NCBI GenBank assembly: GCA_963693365.1
Contig: CAVNZM010000008.1
Span: 8,618,001 to 8,682,000 of the forward strand
Length of the DNA stretch: 64,000 nucleotides
Origin: Amoebidium appalachense
Taxonomy: Eukaryota; Ichthyosporea
Direction of reading: 5' to 3'
Made by a program: the position numbers and the translations under genes. Shown in pieces: positions 34,622 to 49,265 of this stretch. Under the pieces are notes generated by a model, which saw nothing but the letters and a program-made list of their open reading frames with translations, did no database searches and was not told the origin of the DNA. Within the stretch, counting starts at the first letter, position 1, and every line of letters begins with the position of its first letter.

Positions 34622-34735
34622 GGGACACAAACTTTCTGCTATTTCAGTGCACCAACCTCGGTGCCTCCCCCCCCACCCTCCCCCCCGTCCTCCTCCCCTT
34701 CCCCCCCCCCCCCCCCCCCTCCCCCCAAGAAACCC

Positions 34736-34766
<31 letters not shown>

Positions 34767-35056
34767 AAGTTATCACCAACTGACTCACGGGCCATTCAAC
34801 CAAGACTACCACCATCACCTTCGCCCACCCGGCCACCCATGGCCATCCACCGGCCCACCGTTTGTCTTAACTGGTTCCGTGCCGTGACTCCACAATAATA
34901 ATGTGCATAATTTGCGAATTTTATCCAGTTAATGATTTTATTTGGTGCAGCTCTGCCGACTTTATTTTTTTCTAAACCCTTTACGACTCTGAGGCTGAGG
35001 TTACAAACTTATATCGTCCCCTCCCGCCTCCCTGCCCCCTCCATCCTTCCTCCTCC

Positions 35057-35113
<57 letters not shown>

Positions 35114-35256
35114 ACACACACCACCACCACCAGGAGCTCCGAGCAGGCTACTAACGAACAACCGAGTATACGTGCCTGTAACGAGACATATGGCATCATG
35201 GAATTTTAGAGCCAAGTTGGCAGAGTAAGGAACGACTGAGGAGGAATATGGCCCCC

Positions 35257-35296
<40 letters not shown>

Positions 35297-35646
35297 CCCC
35301 CCCACCCCCTCCCCCACCCCTTTTTTTTGTTTGGACCCTCGGCTTCATTCAATCCTCCTCTAGTCGGTGTCCGTAGACGTCCCCAAGTGTGTTTTTTTTT
35401 TTTTTTTGAGCCCGGCCCCTACCCCGAGAAATACCGTATGATCATGATATATATGTGGGGTTTACGCTGTTTACTCGAGGCAAAGAGAGACCAGTCTCAG
35501 GTATGGGGGGGTTTTGCTCGGAATATCCCCTCAGCGGTATATCATGATCACGTACATAGATGTCGGGTGATGACTATATATCAGGGTTTACTTTCTCTAC
35601 GAGACACCATAAAGACTAAGAAAAATCAATTAGTTGGGGTTCCCCG

Positions 35647-35677
<31 letters not shown>

Positions 35678-35715
35678 GGCTCCCCTGGGACACTCGGTAT
35701 CAGCTGGTTGTGTGT

Positions 35716-35780
<65 letters not shown>

Positions 35781-35786
35781 GGTGCA
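30537..35786. other. Non-coding region with polypyrimidine and homopolymer tracts
   Basis: 30.5-32.4 kb is AT-richer unique sequence with no convincing ORF. 32.67-33.1 kb is an almost pure C/T tract. 33.2-33.4 kb has GT, GA and G runs. 33.9-35.3 kb alternates G and C tracts with (CA)n, A and T runs. No gene is supported. Confidence 0.5.
32673..33105. repeat. Polypyrimidine (CT)n/(CCCT)n/C tract
   Basis: About 430 bp in which the plus strand is almost entirely C and T, with only short interruptions near 32910, 32997 and 33036. Confidence 0.95.
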
Positions 35787-37282
35787 CTAGAATTTTGTAG
35801 TGATGTGTTTCTCAAGCCAATCAATACATTTAATAAACAGGTCGTAGTTACGCGTGTTTAGTATAAAATCAAGGATGTTGTAATTTACAGGTAGGCTATC
35901 TTTCTGGGTGTCTGTTGTGAATGTGACGTGTGTGTGTTGTGGTATTATGTGGTCTATCAAACTACATTTGGCGATACATGACCGTTTAAACTGGTGTGTG
36001 TGTGTGTTGTTTGGGCATGCAAACGATGCCACCTTATACTTATTAGATCTCCACTGTATAGCACGTGTACAGTAAAAGCGTGGTAATTGATCAATAATAC
36101 CATCAGCTAGAGAAAGACCAGTTCTACAGGAAGGTAATATGTATTTAGGTGTTATACATTTGCGAGTGCCATATTTGGCAATATGGTTAAGGCGGTCATT
36201 ATATATAAAACGAGACATAAGGCTTAGTTTTTCAGAGTCTGCTTTCATCGGGTCTAGTGTCGTGTGGTATCTTTTTCCATTTGTTATATTGCGTGATTAT
36301 CTTGTGATTGTGTACATGTTTAATAAGTAAGTGGCAGTCCAAAGTGACACGCACACTTTTGCGGGGTTTATTTGTATTTGTGCCCCGGGGGAAAAGGCGA
36401 GAGAGAGGGAAGGAAAGATGGGAGATGTGAGGAGGGGACAGGTCGGATAGAGAAGAGAGGGCGGGAGGGCAAATACTTCTTTAAGCGGCTTATGTGCTTA
36501 TTGAATTTCAGCGTGAGATGGGATACTCTAGCAGCGATTGGGACCAGACCATATATCGAGAGCTTTACAGGCCCAGGTTTACAACAGTTGTTAAATAGAA
36601 AGGAGGCAACTTCTGCTTCAAGGAAATTTGCCAAGGGTTTAAGCGCTCTAGTTCTCTCTTTCTTGATCCAAGCGGCGAGAAGGGGTAAACCATATTCACA
36701 TGCCGGGAAGACAAAGGTGCGAATAAATGCAAGTCTAATAGAAGGATGGAGGGGTGTGTCTTTAAAAATATTAGCCGAGAAGAAAGCTAACCGCTTACGA
36801 GCCAACTCTACCCTCTTTTCGACCATATGGGAAAACATAACACCAACAGAATTAACCGGAACACCAAGATATTTGTATTCTGGAACTATAGGTACAGGTT
36901 TAGATGATAATATAAATGTGTGTAAATTGTTGGCTATATCAGGTACAAGAACACCACATTTGTCTATGTTGGAAACCGTTGAAACAAAACCAACTTGAAA
37001 CAGGTTAAAAAAGACTCTGAGGGAGTTGGAATGAATAAAAGAATCTGATCGAGAAGAGAAGAAAAGAAGTGGGGAAAAAATTTGAAGTAAGCAACACTCT
37101 CCCCCTCCCCTCCCCTCCCCTCCCCTACCTCCGCACCCCCTCATCCCTCCCCCGAGCCACCCTCCCCTCCTTCTCAGAGTTTGCCCATTTCCGTCCCCTT
37201 CCCCTCCCCCCCCCATCCCTCCTCTTTGCAATAACCAAACCTTACACATTCTAACGAACAAAGCAAAGAAAAACACTTTCAC
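35787..37282 (-). pseudogene. Non-LTR (LINE) reverse transcriptase remnant
   Basis: Two open pieces on the minus strand. The piece at 37282-36368 carries the distal RT region: a line ending DKCGVLV, then VPEYKYLGVPVNSVG, the thumb-region hallmark of LINE RTs, then a helical block with RTFVFPACEYGLPLL. The piece at 36248-35787 (153 aa) is a likely C-terminal domain with Cys/His residues (SCIAKC...HIIPQHTH). Frameshifts and stops lie between them, and a purine-rich insertion disrupts the end of the first piece. The catalytic palm, endonuclease and any ORF1 are absent to the right. Dead copy; clade not assigned. Confidence 0.75.
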
Positions 37283-37522
37283 AGTTCACTAATCCTCCAC
37301 TGGAAACTGCTTCTCCTTTCACCTCCTCACGTTGACTAGGGACATGTCATGAAATGACAATCCTCGTCCCCCTGTGTCCCCCTCTCCCCTCCCTCCCTCC
37401 CCCCCCCCCCCCCACTCCCCCCCCCCCCTTCCCCCCCCCGCTGAGCCTCTCCATAACCACTTTCCCGTTTCCCCTTGACACCCCTCAGTTTAGGTATGAT
37501 GCTGCTAATCGACTGACATCTT

Positions 37523-37566
<44 letters not shown>

Positions 37567-39316
37567 ACACACACACACACACGCCCACTCCCTCCTCTCC
37601 TTCACAGGTTCTGCCCGTCCTACTCCCCCCTCCTCCCCCCTCCCCCCCCCCTCCCCTCCCCCCCCCCCCCCCCCCCCCCAATAACACTCCTCACACACAT
37701 GTCTCGACCCCTATGTTTCTTTCTAACACAACCGCCCACCTCGTGCCATGACCTCCAGCCCCAGACCCTCACAAATGTTCTTTTTTCACAACCCACACAA
37801 GTGCAAGATTCGCCCCGCACGCCGGATCGTTCACCGAGTCACCGTTAAGCCGTTACGGTATGTGATGACAAGATACCCCCCCCTTTCCCCCCCCCCCCCT
37901 CCCCCCCTTCCACCCCCCCCCCCCCCCCCCCCCCCCCCACCCCCCTCCTCCCCCTATCCCCTCCCTTTGCCCACGCACCCCCAGCTCCCCTCCCTAAGCG
38001 CCCTTCTCCAGGCTGAAGCTCATTGTCCCCCACCATCCCTTCCAGATTGGGGCATTCAAAAAGCCCCCCCCCCCCCCCCCCCCCCCCCCCCCGTGGGTTC
38101 CCACTCCCCGTGGCAACCCACCCCACATGTTCGATCCAGGCTACCCCGGTGACCCGGCCACCACAAACACACACACACACACACACGCGGGCGCACAAAC
38201 AACCACACACACACAAATTTGCAAACACAACACACACACACACTCTTGAACCACTGACAAGAAGGCACACACTCAGTCACACACATTCGCACACACACAC
38301 ACACACACACACGACACACCACGTGACACACACACACAAAGCACACACACGTGGCACACTACACACACACACACACACACAGACACTAAACACACATACG
38401 CGCGCGCGGGCGAAAGCTGGCAAGCAGAGCACCCACGCACACGAAGGCATACACAGTGACACGCCCAAATGTTTATACACATGCACGAGACACAAGAATT
38501 CACACACACTCACTGACACAAGTGTTATCATATAAACATGTACCCGAGCTCCCACTAGTCTCCCAAGTGTAATTTCAACAAATCCCTCGTTGGGTTACTT
38601 TGCAGTCAATCTTAATGTGACCAATCATTCAGTTTTCCCCATCAATGAAAACAATGGAGAGAAATTCTGAAGTGTGAGGCCAACACAACTGCATGTGATG
38701 CCTTCCGAAAAAGTATCGGCACTTATATATATATATGTTCAATATAATTTGAGATTTGGTACGTTTACAAATTTGAGGGCATTCTAGGCCTCAATCTAGG
38801 TAATAGGAATGCTATAGAAGCACACGGTCTTGATTGTTTTAGCTTTGCCAGGTCTACAGTACCACGACTTAAGGTCACAATATTATTAGATTGGTATCCG
38901 GGCAGGGACTAGGGGAAACCAAGAGAGCGAAAAGGGGATTTCAAAGGAGATTTCAAATGAGAGGAAAGGTGAATTCGAAGGAGAAAATAGGGAAATATCC
39001 GAGGTAATGCGTGGAATAAGAACCATTACCGAATCCAAAATACTACACAACATATCGCATTTAGCTAGCACTCTCTATATTCAATATTTCAAGTCGAAGA
39101 TTAGCATGATACATTTATCATAATGTTCTATTTCAAACACGTATACATACCGTTAAGCAAGTGAACGCTTGCTTACATGAATAACCATGCAGTTTAAAGT
39201 GTATACTGCTCTTGGCAGCAAAGTCATCTAACTATATTGATTTTAGCGGCTATTACTAACAATACCAAGAGTTGCATTTTATGCAGCAACACTCAGTCAC
39301 TACTGCCCAACCCTCC

Positions 39317-39354
<38 letters not shown>

Positions 39355-39590
39355 AGCCACCACCATGACACACACAGAACTTAGTCTCATAATAGATAAT
39401 AGCCCCATCTTCAGCACAAAAAAAATGTGCTTGGTTAACTTTCGATATTCTACACCAGTGTCCTCCTCCCCCCCCCCCCCTCCCCCCCCCCCCCCCACCC
39501 AAAAAACCCCTCTCCTGCCCCCCAACACACATACACACACGTACACACACAAACACGCCCAAAACACACCCACACATGTGCACACACACA

Positions 39591-39624
<34 letters not shown>

Positions 39625-39775
39625 ACACACACACACATACACCCCAACCTACACTCACATACACACCACTACTACACACACCCCTACCTACCCCCCCCCC
39701 CCCCCCCCCCCCCACCACCACCACCCCCGGGTCCCCTCCCGCCCCCCCCCCCCACCACCTACCCTCCCTAATCTT
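37283..39775. other. Non-coding region rich in C tracts and (CA)n
   Basis: C tracts at about 37400, 37527, 37650, 37900, 38070, 39320, 39470, 39600 and 39700 alternate with (CA)n from 38160 to 38400. The text at 38640-39250 is of ordinary complexity and AT-rich. The right end is probably the 3' region of the channel gene. Short open stretches at 37800-37860 and 37950-38150 could not be placed in a gene model. Confidence 0.45.
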
Positions 39776-41353
39776 TCAACAATCCAGAAACACTGTAGAA
39801 CTCGAATGTGTGGAGTGTATAGCCTCAACCTTTTCGTCCTGACGAGTCACCACCGCTGGCTGTGGCCTATCGACCACACTTCCACTGGCCGCATTTTCGA
39901 CTAATTTTGTCTCCGCAGCCGCCAACATAATTTCCAAGTTCCTTTGGAGAATTTCCAATCGCTCGAGCTGGAATCGCGTCACCTGTACATGACCCTTAAC
40001 CTCTGCCAAACAGCTCCGTAACGCGTCAATGTCGCCCTTACCCCCCACACCTATTCCCGTTGAACCCTCACCAAAATTTACGGTTGCCCTCTCCGAATAT
40101 TCCTCCGTCCCTTTTACTTTGCCCTGTGTGTGGTATGAACTTGGGAAAAGAGTAAAAAGACGGCTCAAACCGACGTCCCCTTCCTGTTTGTGCGCCTCCG
40201 ACCTACCGGGACCCCCCTGACTCGTTTGCGATTCCCCCGGCCCACTGCCTTTCGTGTTGTTACCCCCGTTTCCCGCGGCCCTGTTCCTCTTTTTCATCTC
40301 CTGAAGAGTTTTCTGGTGGTCCTCGAACGCCTCGGCGAATGCGAGACCCAATACAGTGACAGGGAAAGCAAGGACAATCAGAGCGACAAACACCATGCAA
40401 ATGGTGAACATGCGTTCGAGCAAAGTGGGAGGGAAGTCCCCAACGTTGCCCGTGAGAAGAAGAAGGGAGAACCATAACGTCTCTAACATGTTCTGGAAGT
40501 ACGCCTGCGTCCCCTTCTCATTACCGACGTTGTATACGAGGATGCCCTCCGAATCTCTGGATGCCTGGTACACAGTGACGTAAAACAGCGACATGCCGAA
40601 AAGAACAACGCAGAATATGATACACGCCACCAGGAACTTGATGCCATCGGCGGCCCGTACCAACGCCGCATAAAAAACGATGGTGATGTCCCAGTGTCTC
40701 GCCTGCCTTGCCAGCCGCAGAATTCGAAGAAAACGAAGAATTCGAAGCGCTGAACCGACTTCGCCGTGGCCCGTATAGTAGAGCGCAATTTGGATGAAAA
40801 ACGGAAGGATGGAAAGTAGGTCTATCCAGTTCATCCAATCACTCCAGAAGATCTTTACGCTCCAAAACGTGAAGAATCTCGTGATGAGATCCACAGAGAA
40901 AAAGGCCGTCGCAATGCCGTCAAGCAAAATCATCAGGTTCACCTTCTGCTTGTTGCTCTGTATGTCGTATATGGAAATCAAGACAATCACCATCACGCTC
41001 TGCACGACCATCAAAAACATTAGAAGCGTCCATATCCACGAAAACCTCGGGGGTTTGCCGCGCGGGCAGCAGCGGTCTATCTTTGGAGGGTCCTCCATAA
41101 ACAGGAATATTCGTGACGCCATCGATTCATGCCACTCTGGTGTGCACTGAACCTGCCGGGAACTCTGGGGCCCATCTCTGTCATTCACGTGCACCGAATT
41201 TACGCTCGCACGAAGATTATCGCTGCTTTCGACCCCCCCGCCTCCGGAGGTGCCAACGCTGGCGTGTGCTGTGTTTTCGCTCGAGGCAACATATTGTTTC
41301 CACTCGCCCTCTCGGCGCTTTTTCATGCGATGGTATATAACCCACCAAACCAT
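39776..41353 (-). CDS. Voltage-gated ion channel, Kv-like six-segment subunit
   Basis: Intronless, 525 residues. The start ATG has an in-frame TAA nine bases upstream. Segments: S1 about 104-128, S2 139-163, S3 169-192 (MNWIDLLSILPFF), S4 201-220 with six arginines at three-residue spacing (SALRILRFLRILRLARQAR), S5 222-261, pore helix about 288-300, filter 301-306, S6 310-343 with LAFPVTVLG where Kv channels have the PVP-type hinge. It should form a tetrameric plasma-membrane channel opened by depolarisation. The filter reads TGNVGD rather than TVGYGD: the final Gly-Asp is kept but the first Gly is Asn, so strict K+ selectivity is uncertain. No T1 domain is seen; instead residues about 441-484 look like a coiled coil that could assemble subunits. 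Family is clear, ion selectivity is not. Confidence 0.92.
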   Translation of the reverse strand: MVWWVIYHRMKKRREGEWKQYVASSENTAHASVGTSGGGGVESSDNLRASVNSVHVNDRDGPQSSRQVQCTPEWHESMASRIFLFMEDPPKIDRCCPRGKPPRFSWIWTLLMFLMVVQSVMVIVLISIYDIQSNKQKVNLMILLDGIATAFFSVDLITRFFTFWSVKIFWSDWMNWIDLLSILPFFIQIALYYTGHGEVGSALRILRFLRILRLARQARHWDITIVFYAALVRAADGIKFLVACIIFCVVLFGMSLFYVTVYQASRDSEGILVYNVGNEKGTQAYFQNMLETLWFSLLLLTGNVGDFPPTLLERMFTICMVFVALIVLAFPVTVLGLAFAEAFEDHQKTLQEMKKRNRAAGNGGNNTKGSGPGESQTSQGGPGRSEAHKQEGDVGLSRLFTLFPSSYHTQGKVKGTEEYSERATVNFGEGSTGIGVGGKGDIDALRSCLAEVKGHVQVTRFQLERLEILQRNLEIMLAAAETKLVENAASGSVVDRPQPAVVTRQDEKVEAIHSTHSSSTVFLDC

Positions 41354-43070
41354 GTTTTGTTAGATCACTATTTCAATGTCAACCACAAGGTAAACAGGTG
41401 AACAGACTACAACGGAGACCTTCTATGGCCTAGGAATCACTGAGTTGTAGGACGGTGACAGGCGCTACAAGTGCTTGCGTTTTTTGTGCTAGTTCGTCTG
41501 TGTGTGTGTGTGTGCGTGCGTGCATGCGTGCGTCCGTGCGTGCATGCGTGCGTCCGTGCGTGCGTGGTCGATTTGTGGGTTGCTGGGAAAACCAGCCTCG
41601 CATCCGTGTGTGCTCTGCAGAGCGATGAACGATTGATGGCTCTGGCAAAACATGCAATGAGGCAAGTGTGACTTTCTCTCTCTCTCTCTGTGTGTGTGTG
41701 TTGTTTAACCCTACGTGTTGGCACACAAGTGTTTATGCTGATGCTAGCGTACGAGGCGTCACTGTTACCTCTACAGTAACTACGTTTGTTGTCAGAGTGT
41801 AAGCAGTTCGATCTGTGCCACTGAAATCGAAAGTGTACGTCAAACCAGGCAGGCTTTGAAGTTAGCCATGTGATCGTGCTGCCTCTAGTCGGTAACGAAC
41901 GTGCACAGAATTCGCATGCAGTCTACGCTACAAGTATAGTGCTACTGTTTGGCTACCGTCTACAACGTGTACAGGCAGCTGCTTTTGTCACCACTGCAGT
42001 CCGAGTGTGCCACCCACCATACATACAGTACTGCACGAATCTCCCTAGGGGATGTGCTGAGGACAGGCGCGGCGCCCTCCTGCATGTATGTACTATTTTA
42101 GATGCACTCCTGTATCTTCACCGAGCGGTTTGGTTAAAGTCCACACACACGCGCGCACACACGCACGAACGCACGCACGCACGCACGCACACATACACAT
42201 ACACACACACGCACGTACGCACGCACACACACACACACACATCACACACACACACAGTTACACACAGTGACACCTGATGGTTCAGGGTTTCGACTGCCCG
42301 GTCTCGGCTACGTTTGGTCTGGGGGGCTCACAAGGAATACATTTTTCACACAGTTTAGTTAGTCACTCGTACTCTCGTTAGCAGGGCTAGAAATTACATT
42401 TTAGGATTACTGTATTTTGGCACCTGGCGGATCGCCGCCTATTTTTGTCCGGAGATAGCTTTGGCTTTTTCAGTTCTATTGGTGGTTATGTAGCCTGTGG
42501 CTGCACGTTGCCTTCATCAACGGATCAATAAAACCGAATCAAAGAAATATTTACTTCCGTGCATACTTGCATATCTTTCCGTCGAATAAATCCAATCAAA
42601 AGAAAAAATTATTTACTTCCTTTTTACTTCCCTATCCGATATATGTATACCTATCCGGCACCCCTTCGCCCCCCGGACCCCCATATGATTCATTGGCAAT
42701 ATCATAATCTTGCGTTTATATTAATATCATATAAATATCCTGTCATAGTATTCCCAACAATTATGTGTGCCTTATGTTTGAGGGCAATTTACTCTGTTGG
42801 CTGCTCCTTTAGAGCCTCACCAATATTTTTGCCATCTGTTGAACTGTTTATCTCTGAAACTTTGTAGATTGAATGCATTACAAAATACAACAAGCCCAGA
42901 AATCAGACAACATTTGATATTGATTGGATAACCCAACATGCATTTTCCATTTGCCTTGTCCGCATATGGACTGGCCATGAGATACAATGCGGTATTGAGA
43001 TAACTTTTTACGTTGTTGCAAGTTCCAGTGTTTTCCCAGGAAAAAACCGAGAGTTCCAGCTTTTGGCGGG

Positions 43071-43113
<43 letters not shown>

Positions 43114-43736
43114 GGGAGGGAGACAGAGATAGAGGGGGGGGGGGGGGGGGGGGGAGGGGCACTCTTCTTTTTTATTTACTTCCCAAACCTCCAACTCAAG
43201 TGGAACTAAGTCCCAGGCTTTACTGGTACTTTCTGAAAATTAACGTTATATTTACTTCCGAAAACAGTGTAATATCCTGCCCTGCTCGTTAGTACTTTGC
43301 AGTAGTCTAGCTCAATAAATATCGCCAAAAAAAAAAACCACCAAAACAGGTTTCAAATGACATGTATGTTTCTAGTATTTTTCAATCTGTAAAAAAATAA
43401 TGTTACACCATTTTTGATCAATGCAAGTGGATGTAATTAGTAACTTTATCATACCAGCAAATAAACTAAAAAGACTATTATTCTCAACTTCCAATTTTTC
43501 AACCCCAGGCATGAGCCTTGAGTCTAAGGGTCCATGGCATTTATCCTTCACCGGATTATCCAATGACAATACGAAAGCCAAATTCCAATAAGATAACATA
43601 AAAGATTTCGATACAAGATCAACCAATCAGAATCGTACATGGTTTAAGCGAAGAATGCGATTGTGACAACTGACATTGTCAGTTGCGACGGCCACCCACC
43701 CGAGCGTCGGCTAAAGGGCTTGTTCACCGTTTCGGG

Positions 43737-44278
<542 letters not shown>

Positions 44279-44548
44279 GCGTATCGTAGAAACTAAACAA
44301 TCCACACGCATATATGTAACCGTATCATATGGGGTGCACGTCGTGTTTAGGTGGTATGGGGGATATATATTAGCCTTTTTGTTTTTATTTTAAAGGTTTG
44401 GCGCTCGGTTTCAAGCCCATCGCGCGACAACCGCCCCGTAGTCTACAAGTCGGATGTACAGAATGTGATCGCTGCGGTACAACTCTTACACTCTGCCTAT
44501 GGGATTTATTTTAGCCTGCAGGTGCATATTATGATTTGTGCGTGTTTT

Positions 44549-45429
<881 letters not shown>

Positions 45430-46666
45430 CAATTAACGTAATGTGTGTGTGTGTATACGTGTGCGTTCGTGTGTGCTTGTGTGTGGGGTGCGTGGGCTCC
45501 TCTTTTCCATGCCCGTGCTTGCGCATGATACCAAATATAATGTTATCTTCGATCGGAGGAGCTGTACAGATATATATCCATTTCTACTAAAGTTTAGTTA
45601 GAGAAATGTTTCTACTAATATTCGAATAGTAGTCCGAGAAAGTTTCTTCTGTCCAAATTCGACCATGACACAATGAAACGTTTGTGAACGTTTGTAGACG
45701 CCTATGGGGCGTTATAAAGCCTTGTGTACGTCATGACTTCCCTGTGTACGACAGAGACTTGTGTTCTGTGTGCTGATCAGACTTGTGCTTGCATGGCCTT
45801 ATCAACGGTTGGCGGTATGCGTGATGCACATAGCACACCATGGTGAGCACACACGGCGTCAAAATGGAAGCTGCGATTATTCGGTTGATGGCTGCACTGT
45901 CGGTTTACGTTTTTGTTCCATGGGTCGGTTTTTTTGTGAGTGTTTGTGTGTGTCACGGTTACTGTAGCCTACAGAGAGTTAGCCTGACTAACTCTTCGCC
46001 GATCGCGACTCAACGAGCACCTCGGGCCCTGATTTCACACCGAGGCGCCAAAAACAATTGATAGCCAATCATCTGGCTTGAAGCAGCTCCCTACACTCAT
46101 ATGGGGTAACTGTGTTTCACACGACTATTATACGGCACATCGACGTGCTGATTCTTTTTATAGAAATTTGGTTATAAATATCTTTATAAATATAACATAT
46201 ATGCAAAGTGTTCGTTTCCGATTGAGTAAAAGGGCCTCTATGCTCGTAGCAGTGGAATAGCCGAATAGACGATTTTTCAATTATGATCCACCTAAAAACT
46301 TTAGGGTATAGGGTGAAAAGATGTGGCTCAGTGTTTCACTTTTATGATTGGATCACTCAATAATACATTTATGATTGGATCGGCCCGCATCACAGCTGGC
46401 TATAAAGTTTCGAGATCCCGGCTGGATGGGGTCATTTTATCATACGAGAATTATTACACACACACTGTGTTACAGCGTTTTGTACCGGGCAGGAAAAAAA
46501 CCAAAGCGTAAAAATACAAGCCTTATGTAGTAATTAATTTTGTAGTACCGAGTAGGCCTTCTGTCCAGCAACATTTGCTAAAATCCGTCTGGGTACAAAA
46601 GAAAGTACAAAAGCCGTAACAGTTACACCGTGGTGGCAGTGGCCACCGATTATTTCTAGGTTAAAA

Positions 46667-47929
46667 ATGTCTGCTATTAGCGAAACGCATCAAATTTCTT
46701 CGTTCGACGCAGCCATCAGCTCCCTCGTAAGAAGATTTATAAAATACACAGCGCCAAATTCTAAACACAACAGTACTAACATAAGTGGTGATGAAGGTGA
46801 CCCGTACCCGCCGCAACCAGTAGATTTTGGTGCACGATTATGCCGCTATTGCAGCTATGTTTATGCCACAGAGGTAGCACCTAATTCCCTGGCATGGAGG
46901 CTGGGATTATCAGTCGGGGACGTTCTTTTGTCCATAGACAATATTGAGCTAAAAACATGGACAGAACACCATGAAGATGAGGACCTTTACGATTATCTCG
47001 ACTCGGGCAAGAGTATGCTGCTTGAAGTATGTGACGGGGGCGTTCGTAAACACCACCTACTCCCTGCCATCTCGTTTGATAATAGCACGAATACTATAAC
47101 AGGGAACTGCATGCGTGCATCGAGCGATGAAAACAGTATTTGCAATCCCTCGTCTCCTCAGGCTTCGTTTTCTTCATCTGACGGTGCGGCGAACACCGCG
47201 GCGGGGCTTCCTACCCGTTCACTAGAAAGCTTGCTTAATAGCGTCACCAGTCCTTCGTCGAATCGAAAGACACCCCAAATTTCGCTGTCACCAACAATAC
47301 CCCGCCTGCCTACTTCAAATTTCTCCCCTCACGGGCAACTTTCGGGCCCCAACTCAACCGATACACGCGCACGAACACAACAAAGCACACAAAGTTCTCC
47401 CGGTGTAGGTGTCCCCGTTCAGAGCACAAGCGACAACATCACAAACACGAGTAGCTCAACAACTGTTACACCGTCGACAAAATCAGCCACTCCGTCTACT
47501 TTAAGCACGGAAGAAACAACACCCAGCTACTCCATATTCTCAAGCATTATGCAAGCGGCACAGCGAATCACCACCAGCCCCAAAACCGCCCTCCAAAACA
47601 CATTAGGCCTTGTTCTACGCAAGGGAGTAGTAGAGCAGATTGTTCCGGGTTCGCGCGTGGATAGAGCAATAATTCCAGTTGGTAATGTTGTGATTATGGT
47701 TGACGGAGAGAATGTTTACGGCCGAACGGACGATGAAATTGCAAAGTGTATTTTGAGCGCTGCGGCGGGGGCTGCGGGGAGGGGGAGGCGATGGTTTAGT
47801 TTTGAGACCATGAACCCAAAGTTGTTGTATGTACCGGAGGAGGAGGAGGAGGAGGGGGCGGGGCAGGAAGGGGCAGGCGAGCAGGAGAGTTCTGGGACCG
47901 CGGGTGTTACTACATCCCCTGATGCCTAG
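46667..47929 (+). CDS. Protein with two PDZ-like domains joined by a Ser/Thr-rich linker
   Basis: Intronless, 420 residues, starting at an ATG in an A-rich context. Residues about 60-125 form a first PDZ-like fold: VYATEVAPNSLAWRLGLSVG, then DVLLSIDNIEL. It lacks an obvious GLGF-type carboxylate loop and carries an acidic insertion (HHEDEDLYDY). Residues about 311-380 form a second, clearer one: LGLVLRKGVVEQIVPGSRVD, then GNVVIMVDGENVYG, then a helix with DDEIAKCI. The linker (about 141-300) is low-complexity Ser/Thr/Pro. The C-terminus is acidic (six Glu) and ends SPDA. PDZ domains bind C-terminal peptides, so a scaffold or adaptor role is likely, but partners are unknown. No transmembrane segment or protease domain is present, so this is not a DegP-type enzyme. 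Confidence 0.82.
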   Translation: MSAISETHQISSFDAAISSLVRRFIKYTAPNSKHNSTNISGDEGDPYPPQPVDFGARLCRYCSYVYATEVAPNSLAWRLGLSVGDVLLSIDNIELKTWTEHHEDEDLYDYLDSGKSMLLEVCDGGVRKHHLLPAISFDNSTNTITGNCMRASSDENSICNPSSPQASFSSSDGAANTAAGLPTRSLESLLNSVTSPSSNRKTPQISLSPTIPRLPTSNFSPHGQLSGPNSTDTRARTQQSTQSSPGVGVPVQSTSDNITNTSSSTTVTPSTKSATPSTLSTEETTPSYSIFSSIMQAAQRITTSPKTALQNTLGLVLRKGVVEQIVPGSRVDRAIIPVGNVVIMVDGENVYGRTDDEIAKCILSAAAGAAGRGRRWFSFETMNPKLLYVPEEEEEEGAGQEGAGEQESSGTAGVTTSPDA

Positions 47930-48000
47930 TGGATCGATGCCCCTCCCCCCCCCCCCCCCCCTCCCCCCCTCCCCCCCCCCCCTCCTCCCCCTTCCCCCCC

Positions 48001-48031
<31 letters not shown>

Positions 48032-48448
48032 AAAAAAAAAATCGACATCGTTTTTTTTTTTGTTGGGCTCTCAGGCTGTGCCGGGTGGTTGATGGCCACC
48101 AATTTTCAACTCATAAAAGATAATACAGCAATGTATTATCTGAACTCTAATAATGGGGAGTGGTGGTGGTGACCGGTGGTAGTGGTTGGGGGGGGGGGGG
48201 GGGAAGGGAGGAGGACGGATCACGACTCGAAGGAAGGCTTATTATTTAGGCTTTTCAAAACACTTCGGAAAGGGGCTTTCCGTTTGGAGCGATCGAAAAC
48301 AATGATCGTGTATGTGTGCCACAAGTCAGAGAAAGAGTAAGTAGTCATGAATGCGAGTGTGACACGTGACGCAGGGTGCGCATAAGCACCTCCTTGTGCA
48401 TGTGTGCGTGTGTGGAGGATGTGTGCGTCTGTGTGCATGTACGTGTGC

Positions 48449-48516
<68 letters not shown>

Positions 48517-49173
48517 TGCGCGCGCTTGTGCGTGCATGTGTGTGTGCGCGTGTGTGTGTGACTTACTCTGTGTGGCTGTGAGCACTGTGTGTAACTCGTG
48601 TGTGCATGTGTATTTGTGGGTGTTTGGTGTGCGCTTGTGCGTGTGTGGCGACCGTGTGTGTGTGTGTGGATGGGGGAGGGAGGATTCTGTGTGTGTGCGC
48701 GCACGCCCATACACACACATACACACAAGAAAAAAAACGAGTACAGAACAACGTTAGCACTAGTTATGCGGATTAAACACATACGTCCACATGTCCATAG
48801 GGTCACATCCACTGCAGGGCCACCTTCAGCATTATACTATTGCATATCATCCCCCCCCCCCCCCCCCCCCCCCCCTCTCCCCCCACCCCCCATCCCGCCC
48901 TCCCTAGGCCTCTAATCACACACCGTGCACACGCGGGCGCGTACACACACACGCACACACCCACAAACACGCATTCACTCACACACACGTGGCACGCGCG
49001 TGCGCGCTCTCACACACACATCCACACACCATTTCACACACCTCAGTTGCACAGCAATCCAGACGTACCCCACCCCCCATCCCCTACCTCCCCCCCCCCC
49101 CCCACCACCACCCCTCTCTCTCCCCCTCCTCCAGGCCCCTCCATACACACCGTTCAAGATACAAACACATATC

Positions 49174-49265
<92 letters not shown>

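Noticed and set aside
37800-38150. Short open stretches suggesting exons (plus RPARRIVHRVTVKPL, minus CPNLEGMVGDNELQPGE)
   Set aside because: They lie on opposite strands and cannot be joined to each other or to any gene by consistent splice phases.
45840-46061. 73-codon plus-strand ORF upstream of the PDZ gene
   Set aside because: Short, with no recognisable motif, and no coding evidence beyond being open.
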